Positions 23,968 to 32,314 of a stretch of DNA of 37,449 nt are shown one piece after another. The notes beneath the pieces were generated by a model that saw only the letters and a list, made by a program, of their open reading frames with translations, was not told the DNA's origin and did not search any database. The position numbers were made by a program, and so were the translations under genes. The DNA comes from a virus, in IMG/VR virus record IMGVR_UViG_3300035703_000216, positions 1 through 37,449 of that record; one strand, 5' to 3'. Each line of letters starts with the position of its first letter. Position 1 is the first letter of the stretch.

Positions 23968-26884
23968 CCAGGCCACATTTACCTTCTTTCAGGGAGGGAT
24001 TACGAACATAAGCAAGGGGCAGGATGTAACCCTGGAGTTTGCACTCGATTACATCCGAACCGGAAAGGAATACGACCTTCTCCGGCAGGTGCGGGCCGAA
24101 AAGGACGAGGATAAGCGGAAGCAACTCAAGAAAGGGCTTTCCTACTTCCTCTTTTCCGGAACCTTCGCCAAGCGGGAAGCCAAGGGGCTCATTGAGCACT
24201 CAGGCCTTATCTGCCTCGATTTCGACCACGTAGAGCAAATGGATGCGCTCCGCGTTCAGTTGCAGACCGATCCGCACATTGTGGCCCTGTTTATCTCCCC
24301 TTCGGGAGACGGCATCAAAGTGCTTATCCCCATCCAGGGCAGCCAGCACAAAGAATCGTTCCTGGCACTGGAAACCTACTTTAAGGATACCTACAAACTG
24401 CAGGTAGATAAGTCGGGCAAGGATGTGAGCAGGGCTTGCTTCGTGAGCTACGACGACAATCTTTACTACAACCCCGAGGCGAAGCTCTTTACCTTAAGTG
24501 TGGAGCATGTAGATGAGGAAACGGGAGAGCTTACCATCGTGCCTCGTGCTAAGGCGCCGAAGCAGTACCAGTACCGCGACCCCTTGGCGCACCTGGAGCT
24601 AGTGGTTAGCCGGATTGAAGATGCCCGGCTCGATCTTACCACCACCTACGATGACTGGCAGTTGCTCGCCTTCTCCATGGCCACTTACGGCAACTCCGGA
24701 AGGGAGTATTTCCACCGGCTTAGCCAGTTCAACTCTGGCTACAATGCCAAGGAAGCCGATGCCAAGTTCGACAATGCGAAAGACTCCACCCGCTTTACCT
24801 CGCCCGCATGGTTTTTCCGCAAGGCCAAAGACGCCGGTATCGACGTTACCTTTCCTCGCGAGGCTCAGGAATCGGCAGCGCCAGCGGTAAAGAAAACCGT
24901 GAAGGCACCCAAGGCCAGCACCAAGCCCCCGGCCAACCTGGAAGACCGCGATACGGATATCAATTGGCCGAATTACATCCATTTTGAAACGACCGAGGAA
25001 GAGGAAGAAGCCGAGCGATCGGTCCGGAACCACTCTTTCTTCCAGTTCAAGAACCGGATTTTCACTGCCCGGTATAAGGATAACGAGATCACCTTTGGCC
25101 GTTCGGTTTCCAACTTCTCCATCCATCCGTATTACGAGGTTACAGATGAGGAAGGCAACGCCAGCCGGATTGTGGAGTTCTTAAACGTGCGGGGGCAGAA
25201 GCTTTTGGCCCGCGTTCCATCCGATGCTTTTACCTCGGTAAACGAGTTTTCCAAGTTCTGTTTCCGTGGCAACTTTCACCACGCCCTTAAGAATCCGGAG
25301 TTCGTAAACCTTCGGGGCAAAATCTTCGACGAGTGTAAGCCCGCTAAAGAGATTACCACCCTGGGCCAGCACGACGAGGGCTTCTACTCCTTCGCCAACG
25401 GGATTTTTGCCGATGGCAAGTTCTTGCCCATCAACAAGAACGGAATCGTGGAGTACCGCGATGTGCTTTACTTCCTCCCTGCCCTCAGCTCCATTTACAT
25501 CGACCGGAAGAAGCAGTTCCAGTTCGAGCGCACATTCCAGTACGTGGAGCGCAAGTCTGTTTCCTTCACCAACTGGGCAGAGCTATTCTGCAAGGTGTAT
25601 GGCGATAATGGGAAGATCGGGATGATGTTTTATGTGATGGCCCTTTTCTCCGACCTCATCTTTAAGGTCGAGGGCTCTTTTCCCATGCTTTTCCTGTACG
25701 GGAAGCCCGCATCTGGGAAAACCACCATGGCCATATCGCTCCTTTCCATGTTCCACCCAACGGGTGATAAGACAACCGGTGCCAACATCAACAATGTATC
25801 GCTTCCGGCCCTTTTTCGCCTACTGGCCCAGGTGCGTAATGGATTGGTTTTGATCGAGGAGTATCAGAACGACCTTGAGAAGATCCGGGTCGAAAACCTC
25901 AAATCCATCTGGAACCGCCAGCCGCCCAGCAAGACCGATACCACCCAGAGCAACACCAGTAACCGGACGGTTCAGACCAACCCAGAGTCCGCCGCTGTGA
26001 TTACCGGCCAGCAGCTGCCCAACCAGGACGTTGCGCTCTTTACCCGTTGCTGGGTTCTTTACTTTTTTAAAATTACCGACTACACCCAGGAGCAACGCGA
26101 TGTGTACCGGCAGCTCAAGGAAATGCAGAGCCATAGCCTTACGCAGATCACCACCCGGATCCTGGCGCACCGTAGCCTGATGGAAGACCACTTCGCGGAG
26201 GCGTACCACAAAGAGCGGGGTAACTTCTCCGGCATTTTCCCCGGCAGCAACCAGAGCCGGATCGGCCAGCACTGCGCCATGATGATGGCCACGTACAACG
26301 TCCTCTCCGAAGTGCTGAAACTGCCTTTTACCGAGAAGGAACTGCGGGATGTCGTCCTCAAATCGGCAACCGAGCAGGCGGGCACCATGCAGGTGTCGGA
26401 AGAGAGCAATACGTTCTGGGAGATTGTGCAGACCCTCGTCTTCACCAAGCAAATCGAAGAAGATAAGGACTACACTTTCCGCCAGCTTACCAGCATTACC
26501 GCCCGGCCACTGGGCGAAAAGGAGGAAATGGCCATCAAGTTCGAAGATTCTACCGAAGTGCTTTTCCTCCGGCTCAACTCTGTGCATGCTGCCTACATGA
26601 AGGAAATGCGCATGCAGGGCCGGAAGGGTGCCATGGATAAGGCCAGCCTAGAGCAGTACCTCCAGAACTCCACGCAGTACATCGGCTGGAAGCGGCAGTT
26701 CCGCTTTCCAGACCAGGCCCCGACATCGGTATTCGTGTTCAACTACACCGTATTGCAGGAAATGTTCAGCTTCCGGAAGGTAGTAGGTGGCGGAGGCACC
26801 ACAGATGCAGAACTGTTGGCCCCTGTGGTAGATGGTAAGATTGATACTGCCCTTAAAAAGGGAGACGACGATTTGCCCTTCTAA
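23957..26884 (+). CDS. VirE/BT4734-type primase-helicase replication protein
   Basis: A 975-aa multidomain protein, probably the phage replication initiator and fork enzyme. Residues 1-200 form the VirE N-terminal/BT4734 domain, related to archaeo-eukaryotic-type primases (acidic LICLDFDHVEQ and SPSGDGIKVLIPI motifs). Residues about 208-298 resemble a PriCT-2 helical domain (YDDWQLLAFSMATYGNSGRE). The C-terminal half holds a superfamily 3-like or DUF927-like ATPase with Walker A LYGKPASGKTT near residue 581 and Walker B NGLVLIEEYQND near 628. Such fusions are common in Bacteroidota mobile elements. No separate DNA polymerase was found, so host polymerase is presumably used. Confidence 0.85.
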   Translation: MEYSQATFTFFQGGITNISKGQDVTLEFALDYIRTGKEYDLLRQVRAEKDEDKRKQLKKGLSYFLFSGTFAKREAKGLIEHSGLICLDFDHVEQMDALRVQLQTDPHIVALFISPSGDGIKVLIPIQGSQHKESFLALETYFKDTYKLQVDKSGKDVSRACFVSYDDNLYYNPEAKLFTLSVEHVDEETGELTIVPRAKAPKQYQYRDPLAHLELVVSRIEDARLDLTTTYDDWQLLAFSMATYGNSGREYFHRLSQFNSGYNAKEADAKFDNAKDSTRFTSPAWFFRKAKDAGIDVTFPREAQESAAPAVKKTVKAPKASTKPPANLEDRDTDINWPNYIHFETTEEEEEAERSVRNHSFFQFKNRIFTARYKDNEITFGRSVSNFSIHPYYEVTDEEGNASRIVEFLNVRGQKLLARVPSDAFTSVNEFSKFCFRGNFHHALKNPEFVNLRGKIFDECKPAKEITTLGQHDEGFYSFANGIFADGKFLPINKNGIVEYRDVLYFLPALSSIYIDRKKQFQFERTFQYVERKSVSFTNWAELFCKVYGDNGKIGMMFYVMALFSDLIFKVEGSFPMLFLYGKPASGKTTMAISLLSMFHPTGDKTTGANINNVSLPALFRLLAQVRNGLVLIEEYQNDLEKIRVENLKSIWNRQPPSKTDTTQSNTSNRTVQTNPESAAVITGQQLPNQDVALFTRCWVLYFFKITDYTQEQRDVYRQLKEMQSHSLTQITTRILAHRSLMEDHFAEAYHKERGNFSGIFPGSNQSRIGQHCAMMMATYNVLSEVLKLPFTEKELRDVVLKSATEQAGTMQVSEESNTFWEIVQTLVFTKQIEEDKDYTFRQLTSITARPLGEKEEMAIKFEDSTEVLFLRLNSVHAAYMKEMRMQGRKGAMDKASLEQYLQNSTQYIGWKRQFRFPDQAPTSVFVFNYTVLQEMFSFRKVVGGGGTTDAELLAPVVDGKIDTALKKGDDDLPF

Positions 26885-26887
26885 ACC

Positions 26888-27214
26888 ATGTGGGTAATCG
26901 ATTGCTACATGTGCCCGGAGAAGCACCAGACCTTCACCCGGGCGCCACTGGAGCGGCAGGGCTGGAAGGTTTCCAGCTTCATTACCTGCCCCCAGTGCCG
27001 AACCCGAGCCGTAAGCTGCCGGGAGCCGCCCGGCATACAAGACCGGCACGATATGGTAACGCTCGAGTGGTTTATCCCCGCCAACGAAGACCAGTACCGC
27101 CATGCCTTGGGAGAGGCATCTCTCGAACTCCCAACAATAGGCCATGCCAGGCGCCTGTTTGAAAGCTTGGTGATTTTCAAAAAAATGATGTACAGACCAT
27201 GTCAAAAAAAGTAA
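26888..27214 (+). CDS. Zinc-ribbon-like small protein
   Basis: A 108-aa protein with two Cys pairs, C6-x2-C9 and C34-x2-C37, spaced as in zinc ribbons. It begins 3 bp after the primase-helicase stop and overlaps the next gene by 16 bp. It may bind nucleic acid or zinc; the family was not identified. Confidence 0.66.
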   Translation: MWVIDCYMCPEKHQTFTRAPLERQGWKVSSFITCPQCRTRAVSCREPPGIQDRHDMVTLEWFIPANEDQYRHALGEASLELPTIGHARRLFESLVIFKKMMYRPCQKK

Positions 27215-27612
27215 CGCTAATGGATATCGAGCAGATAGCCATGCACATGCTAAAGGTTAAGCACCAGGGCAACGTAGAAGATGCCGTGATAGATACCTAT
27301 GGTATTGATTTAGAAACCTACGGGGAAATCATTCGCCCAATCTTGGAAAAGCTGACCATAGCAATTTCGCCAATAAGCAAAGAGGCTCTTATCGGAATTT
27401 CTGATCCCGGTTTTTGGATTTACAAACACCATGCAAAGCAGCAGTTTATCGACGCCATGATTCAGTGGCTTACCGAGTGTGAAGATATGCCCCCCACTGG
27501 CCAAGGTTTTGTTCGAGGAATCCTTGTAGATGGTAAAGTGAAGTACCAAATAGGTATCTGCAACGGAGATACGAAACTAACAGTGAAGAAAAAGGAAGAA
27601 TCAAAATCATAA
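27199..27612 (+). CDS. Hypothetical early protein
   Basis: A 137-aa soluble protein (VTLMDIEQIAMHMLKVKHQG opening, central SPISKEALIGISDPGFWIYK, basic end). No motif was recognised. It is part of the same tightly packed operon. Confidence 0.62.
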   Translation: MSKKVTLMDIEQIAMHMLKVKHQGNVEDAVIDTYGIDLETYGEIIRPILEKLTIAISPISKEALIGISDPGFWIYKHHAKQQFIDAMIQWLTECEDMPPTGQGFVRGILVDGKVKYQIGICNGDTKLTVKKKEESKS

Positions 27613-27616
27613 GACC

Positions 27617-27994
27617 ATGCAAACCGATGTAAGATACTTCCTCCTCCGGCTCAGCACAGCGCTGATGCGCCGGGGACTTTCCGGAATAAGCGCCGGAGAC
27701 CTTGGCAAAAAAGCCGAAGAGCTTTGCCGATATGTAAATGTGGGCATCCCAAAGCTCAGAGCCTTCCAGGGCAGCGCCGAAGCGCAGAAGGCCATCCTGC
27801 AAACCACCGATTCAATCGAAGCCCTTGCCGCCAAACTCTCAGAAGGCGACTGGGAGAAACTCAGCACCATGCTTAACCTACTCGACCAGGTAACTGCCGG
27901 GCAAGTATTGGTGGTAGAGAAACAGCAATACGACCAGCTGGAGCGCCAGTATGAAGCCGAAAACGAATCCCTTAGCAACATCCCCCAACTGTAA
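27617..27994 (+). CDS. Hypothetical helical protein
   Basis: A 125-aa, mainly helical protein ending in a coiled-coil-like stretch (VVEKQQYDQLERQYEAENES). It lies 4 bp after one gene and 3 bp before the exonuclease. No family was recognised. Confidence 0.64.
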   Translation: MQTDVRYFLLRLSTALMRRGLSGISAGDLGKKAEELCRYVNVGIPKLRAFQGSAEAQKAILQTTDSIEALAAKLSEGDWEKLSTMLNLLDQVTAGQVLVVEKQQYDQLERQYEAENESLSNIPQL

Positions 27995-27997
27995 GCC

Positions 27998-28609
27998 ATG
28001 AATAACACTCACGTAATGATTGACCTGGAGACCCTCGGCACCCGAGACTCTGCCGTAATCCTAACCATTGCCGCTGTGAAGTTTGACCTCTATACCGGCG
28101 AGGTATTGGACCAATTCATGTGGTTTCCTGATGTTGATGAGCAACTCCAAAAAGGACGAACCTTAAATGCCAGTACCATCAATTTTCACCTTTTAGACCC
28201 AGAAAGAAACACTGCCTTTGGGCAGATTATGGCAAGAACAAACCGAGAGTGGCCAGTAGAAAAGGGTCTTCATTTTTTAGGCAACTTCATTCAGAATGGA
28301 GAAGGTGGAGCGCCATGCGGTTTTTGGTGCAGGGGAGCCAGTTTCGACTTTGCGATCTTAAAAAACCTTTACGAAAGCTACCGATCGGATAAGCTACAGT
28401 ATCCTATCAATCACCGCATGGAGTTCTGTCTCCGCCCCCTGCTTATGCTTTCTCCGACGAGTGAAGACAGAACTCCAAATGTACTGCCAGCCCACGATGC
28501 AATGAACGACTCCCTGTACCAGATTGACCTACTGCGCAATATCCTGATGGACCTCAACTTGTTGGAACGGTTTAAGCCAGTGGCTGGAAATGAGGAGGGC
28601 AATGCCTAA
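27998..28609 (+). CDS. DEDDh 3'-5' exonuclease (Rv2179c-like)
   Basis: A 203-aa nuclease of the DnaQ-like fold. Motif I is the D9 and E11 pair in MIDLETLGT, motif II the Asp in GASFDFAIL near residue 114, and motif III the His and Asp of AHDAMNDS near 165-171, giving the DEDDh set. The lead sequence and length match Rv2179c-type enzymes, which trim 3' ends of RNA or DNA. It may serve repair, recombination or host nucleic acid turnover. The stop overlaps the following gene. Confidence 0.88.
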   Translation: MNNTHVMIDLETLGTRDSAVILTIAAVKFDLYTGEVLDQFMWFPDVDEQLQKGRTLNASTINFHLLDPERNTAFGQIMARTNREWPVEKGLHFLGNFIQNGEGGAPCGFWCRGASFDFAILKNLYESYRSDKLQYPINHRMEFCLRPLLMLSPTSEDRTPNVLPAHDAMNDSLYQIDLLRNILMDLNLLERFKPVAGNEEGNA

Positions 28610-28802
28610 GTACAAAATCACCCTCACCACTGAGTGCAGAGATGCCAAAGAAGCGGAGCAGCTTAGCCTGGGGCTTAAAGCCTTATTAAACATTAGCAAG
28701 GAAAGGGTATTGGAAGCCGGGGCACTGCAAGATTTGGTGGATTCCGTTGAAAAGTTCGGCCAACTTTTTGCCCAAATGGGCAGGAATGAGGGGAAAAAGT
28801 GA
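28602..28802 (+). CDS. Small hypothetical protein
   Basis: A 66-aa soluble protein (MPKYKITLTTECRDAKEAEQ). ATG 28602 is preferred to an in-frame ATG at 28590 because a purine-rich GAGGAGGG lies just upstream of it and the product starts with a clean beta strand. The stop overlaps the GTG start of the next gene. Confidence 0.6.
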   Translation: MPKYKITLTTECRDAKEAEQLSLGLKALLNISKERVLEAGALQDLVDSVEKFGQLFAQMGRNEGKK

Positions 28803-29104
28803 ACAGTTTAAAAAGGGGTTCTGAATTGTTTGGAACCGAGGAAATGGGAACAGAGGAGGTTCTTTTATTCCATAAGGCAGCTAGTGAAAATGGCTGCCAT
28901 GTTGAGCAAACCCAAGAAGACATTGAGTTTATCGACTCCTTGTTATGGTACAAGAAGCGTGAGCTTTTCCTCAACAAAGAATCAAGGAGAACCGCTTCGG
29001 GAAATTACAGGAGGGATTCGGGTTACATGCATTTTATGGATAAAGGCCTTGATGCATTGGTCCAATCGGCTCAGGCCAGAAATGAGGCGAGCCATGCCCT
29101 TTAA
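28799..29104 (+). CDS. Small hypothetical protein with GTG start
   Basis: A 101-aa acidic to mixed-charge protein starting at GTG 28799, which overlaps the previous stop (GTGA). GAGGGGAAAAA precedes it. No motif was recognised. It overlaps the HNH gene by 11 bp. Confidence 0.58.
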   Translation: MNSLKRGSELFGTEEMGTEEVLLFHKAASENGCHVEQTQEDIEFIDSLLWYKKRELFLNKESRRTASGNYRRDSGYMHFMDKGLDALVQSAQARNEASHAL

Positions 29105-29336
29105 TCCAAAGAACTATCCAGCCAACTGGAAAACCGAGATCCGGCCCAGTATCCTAAGAAGGGCAGAAAATAAGTGCGAAGAGTGCGGGGTGGCTAATGG
29201 CTCCCCGCTTCCATCGGGCAAGTTCAGTGTCGTGCTTACTGTGCACCACATAGACGGAAAGCTGGTAGATCACTCAGAGGGCAATCTGATTGCTCTCTGT
29301 CAAAAGTGCCACCTCGATAAACACAGGAACCGATGA
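29094..29336 (+). CDS. Small HNH endonuclease
   Basis: An 80-aa protein with the full HNH layout: C28-x2-C31, the HH pair at 51-52 with HHIDG, N64 in EGNLIALC, and C69-x2-C72 with H73 and H77. The two Cys pairs bind structural zinc, and H/N/H act on DNA. I chose ATG 29094, since longer in-frame extensions upstream overlap another gene and add no domain. Small stand-alone HNH enzymes often act in packaging or recombination, but this one is in the early block. Confidence 0.82.
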   Translation: MPFNPKNYPANWKTEIRPSILRRAENKCEECGVANGSPLPSGKFSVVLTVHHIDGKLVDHSEGNLIALCQKCHLDKHRNR

Positions 29337-29713
29337 GCCAACTATCCCTCGACTTCCGAAGCCCAGACGATATGCTGGTAAGTATCATTTTCCAGTCTAA
29401 GAATGGCATCCTGGAAGTACTTCATAAGGTAGTAATTCAGTTTCAGGTACATAAGCCTGGCTATCCACCAGCTTGTGCCTTTACGGGAATACCAGAAAAC
29501 TGGTTCCGGATTTTTGGCTACCAATCCATTCAGGAAGCCATTCCCGGCCTCGCTTCATCCAGCCGAATGCAGGTCGAGTGCCGGTATTCGCCCAAACAAT
29601 CGGGCATCGAGATTTTCCATGTCTTACATGCCTGGGCAAAGGCCAGCGGCTACCGAATAGAGCCAGCAGCGGGCACCCTCCGTCAATACAATTTAATCGG
29701 TTTAACCCCATGA
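29333..29713 (+). CDS. Hypothetical early protein
   Basis: A 126-aa alpha/beta protein without recognised motifs (central PGYPPACAFTGIPENWFRIF). It overlaps the HNH stop (ATGA) and the ASCH start (ATGA) by 4 bp each. Confidence 0.62.
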   Translation: MSQLSLDFRSPDDMLVSIIFQSKNGILEVLHKVVIQFQVHKPGYPPACAFTGIPENWFRIFGYQSIQEAIPGLASSSRMQVECRYSPKQSGIEIFHVLHAWAKASGYRIEPAAGTLRQYNLIGLTP

Positions 29714-30345
29714 AATTCATTCCAATCTTATTCAGCACGGCCATGGTGCAAGCTATTCTCGATGGCCGCAAAACCCAGACCCGCAGGCTGATAAAGCAAG
29801 CAGTGGCCTGGGATCCGGTTTGGAGACCTACCGCAATTCAGGAACAGCACCCTGATGGGATACCGCGATTTGTAATGCGTGCAGGGCATCAATATTCTTT
29901 GCCTTGGTTCAAATGCCCATACGGCCAGCCCGGAGATATTCTCTGGGTAAGGGAAACGTGGGCACCTGCACTTGGCAAATACGCTTACAAGGCAGACTAT
30001 TCCGAAGCGGTTTTGTCGGAGGAAAGAAACAAAGGTTTGTGGAAACCATCCATTCACATGCCGAAGGATGCCTGCCGTACCTGGCTTCGGGTAAAGTCGG
30101 TAAGGGTGGATCCGCTTAAGGGAATCTCAGAAGCAGATGCTATCGCTGAGGGCATCGAAGTTCACCAACGGGGAGGTATTACCTGGTACAACGACTATCT
30201 AATCCCTGGCTCCCCCTGCGACAAAGCATATCAAAGCTTCCGCACGTTGTGGTGTTCTATCAACGGGTTTGAATCCTGGTCCTCAAACCCATGGGTATGG
30301 GTTGTAGAGTTCGAAAAGTTGGATGGTAAACCGGAAGGATTCTGA
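29710..30345 (+). CDS. ASCH-domain (PUA-like) phage protein
   Basis: A 211-aa protein with the ASCH opening FIPILFSTAMVQAILDGRKT followed by QTRR, the PGDILWVRETWAP core, and WLRVKSVRVDPLKGISEADA. ASCH domains have a PUA-like fold and bind RNA or modified nucleobases; phage members are frequent and mostly uncharacterised. ATG 29710 overlaps the upstream stop; the longer frame from 29473 runs through another gene and is not used. A reader or processor of modified DNA or RNA is possible, given the ParB-glycosyltransferase cassette, but this is inference. Confidence 0.84.
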   Translation: MKFIPILFSTAMVQAILDGRKTQTRRLIKQAVAWDPVWRPTAIQEQHPDGIPRFVMRAGHQYSLPWFKCPYGQPGDILWVRETWAPALGKYAYKADYSEAVLSEERNKGLWKPSIHMPKDACRTWLRVKSVRVDPLKGISEADAIAEGIEVHQRGGITWYNDYLIPGSPCDKAYQSFRTLWCSINGFESWSSNPWVWVVEFEKLDGKPEGF

Positions 30346-30533
30346 TGCGAGCCCAAGCAGTAATCTACATCTACGGACGCAATAAATTTACCGGCAAAAC
30401 CCAGAAGAAGTGGATGGTTACCGACCTGGCCGAGATAGAGCGTATTCAGAAACTCTGCCGGAAAGAAGGCCTCTACCCTCATCTACACCTTCGAAGCCGA
30501 ACCAGAACATACAGCCAACGAAGCCCGGACTAA
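30345..30533 (+). CDS. Small basic protein ending the early operon
   Basis: A 62-aa basic protein (GRNKFTGKTQKKW) sharing ATGA with the ASCH gene. A terminator overlaps its last codons and follows it, closing the long early transcription unit. No family was recognised. Confidence 0.6.
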   Translation: MRAQAVIYIYGRNKFTGKTQKKWMVTDLAEIERIQKLCRKEGLYPHLHLRSRTRTYSQRSPD

Positions 30534-30548
30534 CCTCCGGGCTTTTTT
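30521..30548 (+). terminator. Rho-independent terminator of the early operon
   Basis: A 9-bp stem (AAGCCCGGA at 30521-30529, TCCGGGCTT at 30536-30544), 6-nt loop and T tract. The same stem arms recur at 31006-31030. GTCCTACTCC follows at 30552-30561. Confidence 0.92.
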
Positions 30549-30632
30549 CATGTCCTACTCCCAGCCATGCGGAAGCGTGTAGAATTGGCTTTCGTTTTAC
30601 AAAACCATCTTTCAACAAAAACAAAAAGAACC

Positions 30633-30968
30633 ATGAGAATTTTCATCGGATTGCTTCTCGGCCTGGCGTTCTGCCTCTCTGTGCCCTCCTTCGCAACCTC
30701 CCCATTGCCAGACGGCGACCGCCTTGTGGTGGTAGATCACCAGGATGTTGACCTTATTGCCGACATCCTCCAGCTGGCCAGTGTGCAGTACCAGTACCAG
30801 GCTGGGCGTGGTGTAGACTTTGTGCCGGTCTGCATCTACGGGAGTTACCACTTCGACACCGCCACTACCTGGGCGCCGGAGTTTGGCTCAGTACGAATGG
30901 CCCTGCAATACACGGGGCACCAGGCCAAGGTGTACCGAGGCGAAAGAGCTTACCTCCTTAAAATATAG
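30633..30968 (+). CDS. Small secreted protein between twin terminators
   Basis: A 111-aa protein with a signal peptide (IFIGLLLGLAFCLSVPSFA, residues 3-21). The mature part is beta-rich with many Tyr/Gln. ATG 30633 is chosen because it begins the signal peptide; the in-frame ATG at 30567 would add a polar leader. It has a terminator on each side with almost identical stems, so it is an independent accessory unit, probably expressed in its own right. Function is unknown. Confidence 0.7.
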   Translation: MRIFIGLLLGLAFCLSVPSFATSPLPDGDRLVVVDHQDVDLIADILQLASVQYQYQAGRGVDFVPVCIYGSYHFDTATTWAPEFGSVRMALQYTGHQAKVYRGERAYLLKI

Positions 30969-31005
30969 GTTAAGGGTAAAGCCACTCATCGTTTCACGCA
31001 AGAAG

Positions 31006-31034
31006 AAGCCCGGACTGTAAATCCGGGCTTTTTT
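31006..31034 (+). terminator. Rho-independent terminator after the small secreted protein
   Basis: A 9-bp stem (AAGCCCGGA at 31006-31014, TCCGGGCTT at 31022-31030), 7-nt loop and T tract to 31034. The arms are identical to those at 30521-30544. Confidence 0.92.
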
Positions 31035-31090
31035 GTTCCTAACCCTCAACACCAGGCGGAGAGCACCTTGCCGAAAAAAACGCTACCACC

Positions 31091-32314
31091 ATGCTAATCT
31101 TCGACTGGCTCATCTTCCTTTGGAAGAAACTCCGTGGCATTACCACGAACCCCTACATTCCCGAAAGCTGCGAAATAGAGGCCCCCGCCGCCCCCAAGCC
31201 GGCGCTCCGTATTTCGAGCGAACCAGACTTTTGGGATCCCAACTACCGAAGCTACCGCATCGTGCGGCTGTACGTTGAGGTGGACTCCATCTATGCCGGG
31301 TTCTACGGAACCCAGACCGAAAGCGTAGTGCGAGACCGATGGGCCAGGATCAGCCGGAATGCCGAGCGACTGTACGGAATCCGGTTCGAGATCCAGACGC
31401 TTAAGATCAACACCACGCCCGACAGCCTGGAGAGCATCACCAGCGCCGGCACATTGCTTGCCACCTGGGCCAACCAGGCCAGCATTAACACCAGGCCGGA
31501 GCCGTTCAAGTTCCGGATCTCTGGCCGAAATATGGGAGGCATTGCTTACATCTCTCGCGGAGCGGTAACCAGTGCGAAGTACGCAGTGTGTGGATTCGGC
31601 CGCGTATCGGCCGGGACCGACGAGCGCCCCGGCCTGGACGAGTACGGATGGCTACACGAGGTAATGCATAACCTGGGCATCTCTCACTCACACAATTGCT
31701 GCGCCTGGCAGGATAAAGCAGGCACTCCCCTGGGCAAGCTGGACGACTGTTTTGCGGGCGAACGAACCTGCACCCCTGTGCCCAGCAATTGCAGCACCAG
31801 CCAGCGCCGTATGGAAGGCGGCATAAACAGCTACGCCCATATCTGGGGAACCCAAAACTGGTGGATGCATCCCAGCTGCGTAGCCACATTGCACCGGGCG
31901 CTCTTCAACTCCGATCTGCCGAGCTATACGCCAGCCGCAGCCGAAGGGCCAATCCCTTACGGCATCCAACCCCTGGGCACCACATTCGCGGGAGTTGCTT
32001 CCAACGTAATGGACGGCAGCGGAGATACACGCTGGGTAACCAGCGGCCCGGCCTCGATCCGTTGCATGTTTAGCGCTACCCGGCGGGTGCGCCGCATCCG
32101 GATACTTACCGGCTTCTTCTCCGGTGGCGTATGGAGTAGCCCGGTAGCGAGCCTGAGAGTGCAGACCACAACAGGAGAAACGCTCTTTACCATTACCGGC
32201 AACACACGCACAGAGCTGGAACTCACGCTCGACAGGGAGCTAAATGGCCTGGTATTCTGGTTCGACGATTTGCAATACAACCGGATCCGGGAGATCCAGC
32301 CAATCGGGCTATAA
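31091..32314 (+). CDS. Metzincin-type zinc metalloprotease with discoidin-like C-terminus
   Basis: A 407-aa protein. The zinc motif HEVMHNLGISHSH gives His189, Glu190, His193, Gly196 and His199, the full HExxHxxGxxH of metzincins. A Met at 241 (RRMEGG) could be the Met-turn. About eight Cys at 174-265 suggest disulfides. From about residue 290 to the end, a beta-rich region (SNVMDGSGDTRWVTSGPAS, then RRVRRIRILTGFFSGG) resembles an F5/8 type C (discoidin) carbohydrate-binding domain. The first 12 residues are hydrophobic (LIFDWLIFLWKKL), perhaps an anchor or poor signal. It stands alone between a terminator and the non-coding region. It could be a secreted enzyme for the host or a virion depolymerase. 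Confidence 0.83.
   Translation: MLIFDWLIFLWKKLRGITTNPYIPESCEIEAPAAPKPALRISSEPDFWDPNYRSYRIVRLYVEVDSIYAGFYGTQTESVVRDRWARISRNAERLYGIRFEIQTLKINTTPDSLESITSAGTLLATWANQASINTRPEPFKFRISGRNMGGIAYISRGAVTSAKYAVCGFGRVSAGTDERPGLDEYGWLHEVMHNLGISHSHNCCAWQDKAGTPLGKLDDCFAGERTCTPVPSNCSTSQRRMEGGINSYAHIWGTQNWWMHPSCVATLHRALFNSDLPSYTPAAAEGPIPYGIQPLGTTFAGVASNVMDGSGDTRWVTSGPASIRCMFSATRRVRRIRILTGFFSGGVWSSPVASLRVQTTTGETLFTITGNTRTELELTLDRELNGLVFWFDDLQYNRIREIQPIGL

Noticed and set aside
25820-26587. 255-aa minus-strand open frame
   Set aside because: It is antisense to the primase-helicase ATPase region, where Walker motifs prove the plus-strand gene.
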